Positions 23,047-29,114 of a stretch of DNA of 29,114 nucleotides are shown here, piece by piece (position 1 is the stretch's first letter; the number at the start of each line of letters is the position of its first letter). The translations under genes and the position numbers were made by a program. The notes beneath the pieces were generated by a model, which saw only the letters and a program-made list of their open reading frames with translations, had not been told where the DNA came from and searched no databases. The stretch is from contig CAYSZH010000044.1 of the NCBI GenBank assembly GCA_964435305.1, forward strand, positions 1 through 29,114. Direction: 5' to 3'. This DNA comes from Granulosicoccus sp964435305. GTDB taxonomy: Bacteria; Pseudomonadota; Gammaproteobacteria; Granulosicoccales; Granulosicoccaceae.

Positions 23047-25503
23047 ATGAGTGGCACTAACTTACCGACTCAAGCGAAGGTTGTGATCGTTGGTGGTGGT
23101 GTGATGGGGTGCGGGCTTGCCTATCATCTCGCCCATGAAGGCTGGCGCGATATTGTATTACTAGAGAAGGCTGAGCTTACATCGGGCTCCACCTGGCATG
23201 CCGCTGGGCAAATCACGCACTCCACTTCTAGTTTTAGCTTAGGCAAATGTGTTGACTACAACATCGCTTTGTATTCAGGTGCGTTGGAAGCTGAGACTGG
23301 TCACAACGTAACCTGGCATGGCTGTGGTTCATTTCGTCTGGCATATGAAGAGGATGAGATGGACTGGTTGCGGCATACATTGAGTGTCGGAACCTCGCTA
23401 GGGTTTAATATCGAACTTGTCGATGCTGCCTTCGTTGCTTCCAAGCACCCGTTTTATAATTTAGAAGGTGTACTCGGGGCCTTATATACCCCTGATGATG
23501 GGCATGTTGATCCATCGGGTGTGACTCAGGCATTGGCTACCGGTGCTCGAAAACTAGGTGTGAAAATAGTACGCCAATGTCGTGCAAGCGATATCAAACA
23601 ACAAGTCAATGGTGAGTGGCTGGTCTCTACAGAACAGGGTGAAATAAGCTGTGAGCATGTTGTCAATGCGGGTGGAACGTATGCAAGGCAAATGGGTGAA
23701 TGGTCAGGTTTGCAATTGCCCATGACCTCGATGACACATCACTATTTTGTCACTGACACGGTTCCCGAATTCGCAACATTAGAACAGGAGCTGCCGGTTA
23801 TTCGGGATGATCGTAAAGTGTCTGGTTACATACGCATGGAGCAGCAATCCGGTTTAATCGGCATATACGAAAAGGAAAATCCCAACACAGTCTGGGAGAA
23901 TCACTGCCCGTGGGAAGCCGAAAACGAATTGTTCGAACCCGATTATGATCGCGTCATGCCGTGGTTGGAAAACGCATTGGAGCGTATGCCGCTGTTTGCC
24001 GATTTGGGCATTAAGCGCGACGTTCATGGTGCAATTTCACACCCGCCAGATGGCAACCCACTTATCGGGCCAGCACCAGGGGTGCGCAATTATTGGTGTT
24101 GCTGTGGCACGCAAATTGGCATTGGCTGGGGCCCGGGTTTGACTCGTGAGCTTGCGCGGTGGATGGTGCATGGCGCAGCTGATATCTCCATGCGGGACTA
24201 TGATCCAAGACGCTTCGGTGACTACGCTACCAAGTCATGGCAAATCGTCAAAGCAAAAGAAGACTACTGCTTGCGCCACGAAATTCCGTATCCAAATTTT
24301 AATCGGCTTGACGGGCGACCCGTTAAACCATCTCCACTGTACGAGCGATTAAAGTCCAAGGGTGCTGTATTCGAAGAGGTGTTTGGACATGAACGCCCTC
24401 GTTGGTTTGCCAAAGACGGCATGCCACAGCAAGATCACTATTCCTTTAAACGCAATGCTATTCATCATGTGCTGGAAAAAGAGGTTTCGGCCGTTCGTCA
24501 GCGCGTGGGCATCATGGACATATGCGCCTTTACGAAAATCGAAATCAACGGCAAAGAGGCCGCATTGTTTTTGGATTCTTTAGTCGCCAATAAGTTACCA
24601 GCTAAAGTTGGCGGTATTGTTCTAACGCATTTTCTTAATAAACGCGGCCGAATTGAAGTAGAAGCTACGGTTATTCGGCTTGCTGCAAATCGTTATTATC
24701 TGGTTTGTGCTGCGTTTTTTGAACAGCGATTGCTGGACCATTTAAATACCCATTTATCCGGGCAAGAGGTCGATATTATCAATTTGTCGAACGAATGGGG
24801 AGCGTTGACGATAAATGGCCCGCGATCACGAGACGTATTGGCAAGCTGTACCGATTCAGCATTGGACAATGCCAGTTTTCGCTGGCTTAGTGCACAGGAA
24901 ATAATGATTGCAGGTGAATCGTGTTGGGCCTTTCGACTATCCTATGCGGGTGAATTGGGCTGGGAAATACACGCTGCGTGTGACAAGCTTCTTGCTATTT
25001 ATGATGCGCTTTGGGATAAGGGCAGGCAACACGGTATTGCGGACTACGGATCGTTTTCGATGAATACCATGCGCATGGAAAAAATGTTTAAAGGCGCAGG
25101 AGAACTGACTAATGAAGTCACGCTTGTCGAAGCGGATGTTATGCGGTTTGTAAATCTGGATAAAGACTTTATAGGAAAATCGGCAACACTAAAAAGCAAG
25201 GAAAACCGACTTCCCTGGATTTGCGCCTATTTACTCATTGAGCCTGATGGAATTAACGATGGTCATGGTGGAGAAGCGGTGCTTTTGAACGATCAAGTTG
25301 TTGGGTCTGTCGGGTCCATAACTTATGCGCATACGGTAGGAAAAATAGTGGCATTCGCTTACATAAAACCAGAAGCCACAGATGCGGGAACTCAATTGCA
25401 AGTCGTTATTGCCGGCAAACCTCGTGCCGCGACTGTCTTGGATAAACCTGTGTATGATCATGAAAATGTGTTACCAAGAACGGATGCCCTAAATAGTCTC
25501 TGA
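23047..25503 (+). CDS. FAD-dependent demethylating dehydrogenase fused to a GcvT domain (dimethylglycine/sarcosine dehydrogenase-like)
   Basis: Protein of 818 residues in two halves. The N-terminal half (about 10-390) is a DAO-type flavin domain with VIVGGGVMGCG (13-23) and GSTWHAAGQ. H51 there matches the His that covalently holds FAD in dimethylglycine dehydrogenase. The C-terminal half (about 430-810) is a tetrahydrofolate-binding GcvT/aminomethyltransferase domain (AGELGWEIHA, SMNTMRMEKMFKGAGELTNE, then DKDFIGK). Together these oxidise an N-methyl amine and capture the methyl group as methylene-tetrahydrofolate. No signal peptide, so it is cytoplasmic. It is divergent from the Rieske oxygenase, whose demethylated product may be its substrate. 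Dimethylglycine, sarcosine or another N-methyl compound all remain possible. The ribosome site before ATG 23047 is poor. Confidence 0.87.
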   Translation: MSGTNLPTQAKVVIVGGGVMGCGLAYHLAHEGWRDIVLLEKAELTSGSTWHAAGQITHSTSSFSLGKCVDYNIALYSGALEAETGHNVTWHGCGSFRLAYEEDEMDWLRHTLSVGTSLGFNIELVDAAFVASKHPFYNLEGVLGALYTPDDGHVDPSGVTQALATGARKLGVKIVRQCRASDIKQQVNGEWLVSTEQGEISCEHVVNAGGTYARQMGEWSGLQLPMTSMTHHYFVTDTVPEFATLEQELPVIRDDRKVSGYIRMEQQSGLIGIYEKENPNTVWENHCPWEAENELFEPDYDRVMPWLENALERMPLFADLGIKRDVHGAISHPPDGNPLIGPAPGVRNYWCCCGTQIGIGWGPGLTRELARWMVHGAADISMRDYDPRRFGDYATKSWQIVKAKEDYCLRHEIPYPNFNRLDGRPVKPSPLYERLKSKGAVFEEVFGHERPRWFAKDGMPQQDHYSFKRNAIHHVLEKEVSAVRQRVGIMDICAFTKIEINGKEAALFLDSLVANKLPAKVGGIVLTHFLNKRGRIEVEATVIRLAANRYYLVCAAFFEQRLLDHLNTHLSGQEVDIINLSNEWGALTINGPRSRDVLASCTDSALDNASFRWLSAQEIMIAGESCWAFRLSYAGELGWEIHAACDKLLAIYDALWDKGRQHGIADYGSFSMNTMRMEKMFKGAGELTNEVTLVEADVMRFVNLDKDFIGKSATLKSKENRLPWICAYLLIEPDGINDGHGGEAVLLNDQVVGSVGSITYAHTVGKIVAFAYIKPEATDAGTQLQVVIAGKPRAATVLDKPVYDHENVLPRTDALNSL

Positions 25504-25525
25504 TTGAACAAATATACAAGCGATA

Positions 25526-25541
25526 AGCTGGGTAGCCAGCT
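25526..25541 (+). terminator. Hairpin after the FAD/GcvT gene
   Basis: AGCTGG (25526-25531) and CCAGCT (25536-25541) form a 6-bp stem with a 4-base loop, 22 bases after the stop codon and 62 bases before the aminotransferase gene. There is no U-tract, so it is not a convincing terminator; an mRNA-processing or stabilising stem is as likely. Confidence 0.3.
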
Positions 25542-25602
25542 GCGGCATCGACCATTTCAAAGCATCACAAGTGCATAGCGACTATAGCCAAAACTGAACA
25601 CT

Positions 25603-26868
25603 ATGAGCAAGCAAGAAGATTGGATTAAGCGAGCAAAAACCGTTCTGCCAGAAGGTGGTTTCGGAAATTTTGATCCTGGCATTATCATCAACCGGGGCAA
25701 GGCGTCGCGTGTTTGGGACGAAGATGATAACGAGTATGTGGACTATCTTATTGGGTCTGGCCCAATGTTATTGGGCCATGGGCATCCTGAAGTTTTAGAG
25801 GTGGTGCAAAGACAGCTAGGTAAAGGAATGACTTTCTTTGCTAATAATGCTGACGGTATTGAGCTTGCTGAAGATATCTGTGCTGCGGTGCCTTGCGCTG
25901 AACAAGTGAGATATCTGACATCAGGTGGTGAAGCTGATATGTATGCTTTGCGCCTAGCTCGCGCGTTTACCGGTCGCTCTAAAATTATGAAATTCGAGGG
26001 TGGTTATCACGGTATGTCAGCTGAAGCTCAAATGAGTTTGGCACCGGAAAAACGAGCCAATTTTCCAACCGCGGTTCCAGACAGTGCTGGTATTCCAGAG
26101 TCGGTAAAGGATGAAATGGTCATTGCACCATTTAATGATGCAGAAACAGTTAAAGCCTTACTCGATGAGTATGGCCGTGATATCGCAGCCATTATTGTAG
26201 AACCGCTACAACGGGTTGTACCAGCGGCACCTGGATTTTTACAGCTGTTGCGTAACGAGTGTACAGCTCGAGGCATTGTTCTCATATTTGACGAGATAGT
26301 GACAGGTTTTCGATTGAGTTACGGCGGTGCGCAAGAAGCCTATGGTGTCACGCCAGACTTGTGTACCCTGGGTAAGATCATTGGGGGTGGTTTCCCACTA
26401 GCTGCGATTGCTGGCAGCAAAGACATGATGAGTCACTTTGATAAATCCATAGTGGGCAAAGATAAATTCCTGATGCAATTGGGAACCTTGTCTGGTAACC
26501 CAGTGGCAGCGGTGGCCGGGATTAAAACCATGGAGATTCTACGTCGAGACAATGCCTATGGGAAACTTGAACAGATTGGAGAGAGCTTGCAGAATCTGAT
26601 CAGTACAAGCTTAAATAAACATGGAATTGGGCACAAAATAGTGGGTGAGAAAACCTTGTTTGATGTGCTCTTTACCGACGTTGAGGTTACCGATTATCGT
26701 AGTTGGCAATCTGGTGACAAAAATAAGAACAACAAGTTCAACACGATATTAAGAGAAAACGGTATTCTAAAATCGCCTGGTAAAATGTACCCATGCCTTG
26801 CGATTACGGAAGAAGATATCGATATTACAAAAAGGGCCGTAGAAAAGGCCGCCCTGTCGCTATCGTAG
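25603..26868 (+). CDS. Class III PLP enzyme, glutamate-1-semialdehyde-aminomutase-like
   Basis: PLP-dependent aminotransferase-fold enzyme of 421 residues. Motifs: SGPMLLGHGHPEV near the N-terminus, phosphate-binding TSGGEADMYALRLAR (106-120), GGYHGMSAE (133-141), D230 in IFDEIVTGFR for the pyridine nitrogen, and Schiff-base K258 in TLGKIIGGGFP. It resembles HemL, but catabolic relatives of HemL are common. The location after a demethylating dehydrogenase points to amino-group handling in amine breakdown rather than haem synthesis. The SGGEA motif replaces the more usual NSGTEA. It probably reads from the same promoter as the FAD/GcvT gene or from its own in the 99-base gap. The substrate is unknown. 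Confidence 0.85.
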   Translation: MSKQEDWIKRAKTVLPEGGFGNFDPGIIINRGKASRVWDEDDNEYVDYLIGSGPMLLGHGHPEVLEVVQRQLGKGMTFFANNADGIELAEDICAAVPCAEQVRYLTSGGEADMYALRLARAFTGRSKIMKFEGGYHGMSAEAQMSLAPEKRANFPTAVPDSAGIPESVKDEMVIAPFNDAETVKALLDEYGRDIAAIIVEPLQRVVPAAPGFLQLLRNECTARGIVLIFDEIVTGFRLSYGGAQEAYGVTPDLCTLGKIIGGGFPLAAIAGSKDMMSHFDKSIVGKDKFLMQLGTLSGNPVAAVAGIKTMEILRRDNAYGKLEQIGESLQNLISTSLNKHGIGHKIVGEKTLFDVLFTDVEVTDYRSWQSGDKNKNNKFNTILRENGILKSPGKMYPCLAITEEDIDITKRAVEKAALSLS

Positions 26869-26932
26869 TTTGCAGGTAGTCATGATAGGGTGGTTGTTGG
26901 AACCCTAAGATTGAGTTCGTATTAGGTTTAGA

Positions 26933-26947
26933 TCAGCACGATTTAGC
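26933..26947 (+). repeat. 15-base direct repeat, copy 1 (copy 2 at 27498-27512)
   Basis: TCAGCACGATTTAGC occurs here, in non-coding sequence, and again inside the Sel1-repeat gene at 27498-27512, where it encodes part of QHDLA. In the same phase the next two codons differ only at third positions or nearly so, which hints at a copied gene fragment; no longer coding frame is seen around it. Confidence 0.6.
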
Positions 26948-27069
26948 TATACACCTTCCATGATCGATTGGGTGCTGCCGGTTTAACGAAGATGAACCTT
27001 TGCAGTGTATCTACGATCTTAGTAATAACTATGCGCGGGGTCACTGATTTGCTTAATGTCACAGGTAAG

Positions 27070-27123
27070 TTTAACGACACTAGTATGTTTAACGACACTA
27101 GTATGTATAACAAGGTGAAAATG
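27070..27123 (+). repeat. 18-bp tandem repeat multiplying the start codon of the Sel1 gene
   Basis: TTTAACGACACTAGTATG is repeated exactly at 27070-27087 and 27088-27105. The next 18 bases (27106-27123) look like a diverged third unit that also ends in ATG. Because 18 is a multiple of three, the ATGs at 27085, 27103 and 27121 are all in one frame with the Sel1-repeat protein. Slippage could add or remove start codons without breaking the frame. Confidence 0.85.
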
Positions 27124-27705
27124 CACGCTTGGTCAATGATGCTCATTGTGTGCTTGCCGTTTGGATATGCGTTTTCATCAGCGTCCTTTGATGACATTAG
27201 GCGCATTCACGCAACAGAGAAGTCTTCTTCATCCGCGTACTCGCGCTTGCATAATCTAGCGGTAAATGGATCCGCTGAAGCTCAGTTTGAAATTGGTTTG
27301 TTGTTTGAGTATGGGCGAGGGGTAGTGCAGGATGACACGAAAGCGGCCTTTTGGTATGAGCAATCGGCCACGCAGAATTTTCCCAAGGCGGCCTATCGAT
27401 TGGCGATACTGTATGACAATGGTTGGGGCTTGCAAACAGACAAAAAGAGAGCGCTCGACTTTTATATACGTGCTGCGGAAAATGGACATGAAATGGCTCA
27501 GCACGATTTAGCCATCATGTATTTTCAAGGCACTGATGCCCCAAAAAATCTCCTGCAGGCCTACAAATGGTTAAAAATAGCGGTGAGTAGTGGTAACCCG
27601 CTAATGCAAAAGCATTTGAGTTTAGTTGCTCAAGAAATGTCCTTTGATGAAATCGAAGCGGCTGAGTATCTTGCCAAAGAATGGCTAGAGTATTCTGTTC
27701 GTTAA
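27121..27705 (+). CDS. Exported Sel1-repeat protein
   Basis: Protein of 194 residues with three Sel1-like repeats (about 51-85, 88-121 and 124-157). Each carries the A-x2-x-L-G/A-x2-Y-x-G pattern (EIGLLFEYGRGV, RLAILYDNGWGL, DLAIMYFQGTDA). Sel1 repeats form alpha-solenoids for protein-protein contact. The start chosen is ATG 27121, five bases after AAGG; in-frame ATGs at 27085 and 27103 and a GTG at 27115 also exist because of the tandem repeat upstream. From 27121 the protein begins with a signal-like MHAWSMMLIVCLPFGYAFSS, so it probably enters the periplasm. The stop codon overlaps that of the LysE-type gene in TTAA (27702-27705). No partner is evident. Confidence 0.8.
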   Translation: MHAWSMMLIVCLPFGYAFSSASFDDIRRIHATEKSSSSAYSRLHNLAVNGSAEAQFEIGLLFEYGRGVVQDDTKAAFWYEQSATQNFPKAAYRLAILYDNGWGLQTDKKRALDFYIRAAENGHEMAQHDLAIMYFQGTDAPKNLLQAYKWLKIAVSSGNPLMQKHLSLVAQEMSFDEIEAAEYLAKEWLEYSVR

Positions 27706-28355
27706 GCTGGCCTGGCCGTTAGGGCCCACGCTCCCGCCATGGAAAGTAAACTTCCGCCACTGATGTTAAAGATGCGCTGCGCTTTTCTCGATCGAAAAAT
27801 ATAACGTGCTTTGCTGGCGAAAATAGCGTAAGCAGCGGCATTGATCGTAGCCAGTACCACAAACGTTACTGAAAGAATCCAAAGTTGTGATGCAACCGGA
27901 GCAGAATGATCGATAAATTGCGGTAAAAACGCGATAAAGAATATAATGCCTTTAGGGTTTAATGCGGTCACCAGCCAAGTATTACCAAATAGTTTCCAGC
28001 GAGAGGGTAGTGAGTGTGCTGATTGGGCATTCTCAGTCTCTACAATCTTTGCATCATTGGTTAGAGTGCTGGTGTTGGCGCAAATTAATTTGATGCCCAA
28101 ATAGATCAGATATAAGCCTCCGAGCCATTTTATGGCCAGAAATAACCAGGCAGATGTATTAAGCAGCGTGCCTAAACCGGCAAGAGACAGTGCAAGAGCA
28201 GTTGAGTCGCCGAGAGCGACAGCAGCGATAAGCGGGATTCTGGCTTGATTGCCATAGGCCATAGAATAGCTGACTACTGTCAGTATCGTGGGCCCGGGTA
28301 TCACCAATAATATACAAGATGCCAGCGCAAAGGCCACCCAGAGCTCTATAGCCAT
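27702..28355 (-). CDS. LysE/RhtB family amino-acid exporter
   Basis: Inner-membrane protein of 217 residues with about six hydrophobic segments. The family signature PGPTILTVVSYSMAYG lies in the first helix region (20-35), and NPKGIIFFIAFLPQF marks the start of the fourth helix. Such proteins export amino acids or their derivatives using the proton gradient. The charged cytoplasmic loop (about 90-120) is longer than average and rich in Asn and Ser. The start is ATG 28355 without a clear ribosome site. It is convergent with the Sel1 gene and divergent from the MFS gene across 135 bases. The amino acid exported is unknown. Confidence 0.88.
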   Translation of the reverse strand: MAIELWVAFALASCILLVIPGPTILTVVSYSMAYGNQARIPLIAAVALGDSTALALSLAGLGTLLNTSAWLFLAIKWLGGLYLIYLGIKLICANTSTLTNDAKIVETENAQSAHSLPSRWKLFGNTWLVTALNPKGIIFFIAFLPQFIDHSAPVASQLWILSVTFVVLATINAAAYAIFASKARYIFRSRKAQRIFNISGGSLLSMAGAWALTARPA

Positions 28356-28440
28356 TGTCAGTATTCTTTAGAAATCGACTTAGAATAGTAACAAATGAAC
28401 TCTAGTTTGGAACAATATCCAGTAATAGTGTATGGGTATG

Positions 28441-28455
28441 AACGGATGAGCCGTT
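28441..28455. promoter_or_regulatory. Inverted repeat in the LysE/MFS divergent region
   Basis: AACGG-ATGAG-CCGTT is a 5-bp inverted repeat 36 bases before the MFS start. It could be an operator for one of the flanking transporter genes. Support is limited to symmetry and position. Confidence 0.2.
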
Positions 28456-28490
28456 ACAATTGAAATATTAAGAGCTGCTAAACACGGGAT

Positions 28491-29114
28491 ATGCAAAGAG
28501 ACCGAATAAAATTCTTGTTTCTCAATGTGGGTCATTTTCTCGATCATTACTTCATGTTGATTTTTGCAACCGCCGCTGCCTTGCGACTTACGAGTGAATG
28601 GGGACTCAGCTATGCGCAGTTGATACCTTACGCAACGCCTGGATTTATTGCCTTTGGCGTGTTCTCCATACCGGCTGGATGGATGGCCGATAAATGGAGT
28701 CGTAGCGGCATGCTGGTCATATTTTTTATTGGCATTGGAGGTGGCTCTATATTAACGGGTATGGCTAATAGCCCCATGCAAATCGCGATGAGCCTGACGT
28801 TTATAGGTGTTTTCGCGGCAATTTATCATCCTGTTGGCTTAGCCATGGTAGTGGAAGGACGTGAAAAAACGGGCATTCCTCTCGCAATTAATGGCATATT
28901 CGGCAATATGGGTGTGGCTTGCGCTGCGCTGCTTACCGGGTTTTTGATCGATACGACTGGCTGGCGAAGCGCGTTTTTTATTTCCGGCGCAGCCTCTATC
29001 GTGGTGGGGCTGCTGTATTTGGGCTTTTTGCGCTCAGCGCCATTGGAAAATGACGTTCAATTGAATAAAAAAAGCCCTTCTCAGGTCCAACAGTCAGTGC
29101 CTCTCTCAACTAAG
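28491..29114 (+). CDS. MFS transporter, N-terminal part
   Basis: The frame from ATG 28491 stays open to the window edge (208 residues) with no stop. It shows about six membrane helices. The MFS loop 2-3 motif appears as GWMADKWSRSG (about 63-73), followed by a helix-4/5 segment with GVFAAIYHPVGLAMVVE. Helix 5 carries NGIFGNMGVACAALLTGF, a motif C-like Gly-rich stretch typical of antiporters and efflux members. The sixth helix ends near LLYLGFLRSAP, and the remaining sequence is the polar central loop (QLNKKSPSQVQQ). Substrate unknown; the resemblance is closest to general MFS permeases of the fosmidomycin-resistance kind, by impression only. Confidence 0.85.
   Translation, partial: MQRDRIKFLFLNVGHFLDHYFMLIFATAAALRLTSEWGLSYAQLIPYATPGFIAFGVFSIPAGWMADKWSRSGMLVIFFIGIGGGSILTGMANSPMQIAMSLTFIGVFAAIYHPVGLAMVVEGREKTGIPLAINGIFGNMGVACAALLTGFLIDTTGWRSAFFISGAASIVVGLLYLGFLRSAPLENDVQLNKKSPSQVQQSVPLSTK

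Noticed and set aside
26968..27084. GTG start giving the Sel1 protein a long N-terminal tail
   Set aside because: The extra residues have no family resemblance, run through the tandem repeat, and would bury the signal peptide.
1..29114. tRNA, rRNA, insertion sequence, prophage or CRISPR elements
   Set aside because: I saw no cloverleaf with a GTTC-AAT-type arm in gaps, no transposase-like protein, no flanking inverted repeats with target duplications, and no regularly spaced repeats.

Overview
The window reads as chromosome of a heterotrophic proteobacterium. A marine-type gammaproteobacterium, or an alphaproteobacterium with similar catabolic genes, fits best. The grounds are GC a little under 50 % by eye, Shine-Dalgarno-led operons, an alpha-glucoside ABC operon of the rhizobial agl type, a tripartite tricarboxylate transporter, several family III CoA-transferases, and Rieske/dimethylglycine-dehydrogenase-like demethylation genes. 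I cannot name the genus. I found no tRNA, rRNA, insertion sequence, phage gene or CRISPR array.

Layout. (1) 1-2105: the 3' end of a beta-keto acid cleavage enzyme (BKACE) gene, followed by two decayed genes. One is a SnoaL-like gene with an in-frame amber codon. The other is an OsmC-like gene with no usable start codon and a frameshift. (2) 2367-8963: a complete aglEFGAK-type operon: binding protein, two permeases, GH13 alpha-glucosidase and ATPase. A 14-bp perfect hairpin separates the binding-protein gene from the permeases, and a three-arm hairpin region closes the operon. (3) 9057-9557: a secreted cupredoxin-like protein without copper ligands, behind a candidate ECF-type promoter. (4) 9899-21263: a carboxylate/CoA region on both strands. 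It holds a DUF1932-type dehydrogenase, a ThDP enzyme, a CoA-transferase plus SDR pair, an enoyl-CoA-hydratase-like protein, an AbrB-family membrane protein, TctA, TctB and TctC, and a second CoA-transferase. The SDR and the crotonase-like protein both lack their textbook catalytic residues. (5) 21555-26868: a DUF1059 protein, a Rieske oxygenase of the quaternary-amine demethylase type, a divergent FAD/GcvT-fusion demethylating dehydrogenase, and a class III PLP enzyme of the GSA-aminomutase type. (6) 27121 to the end: a Sel1-repeat protein whose start codon lies in an 18-bp tandem repeat, a LysE/RhtB exporter, and the 5' part of an MFS transporter.

How the parts fit. The agl block imports and hydrolyses alpha-glucosides. 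The tct block is predicted to import an organic acid that the CoA-transferases activate and the SDR, crotonase-like, ThDP and dehydrogenase proteins process. The substrate cannot be read from sequence. The Rieske/FAD-GcvT pair looks like two successive N-demethylation steps of a betaine-like compound, with methyl carbon passed to tetrahydrofolate. The best candidate for an undescribed system is region 4, with region 5 second. Three convergent gene pairs end with abutting or overlapping stop codons, leaving no room for a terminator between them.
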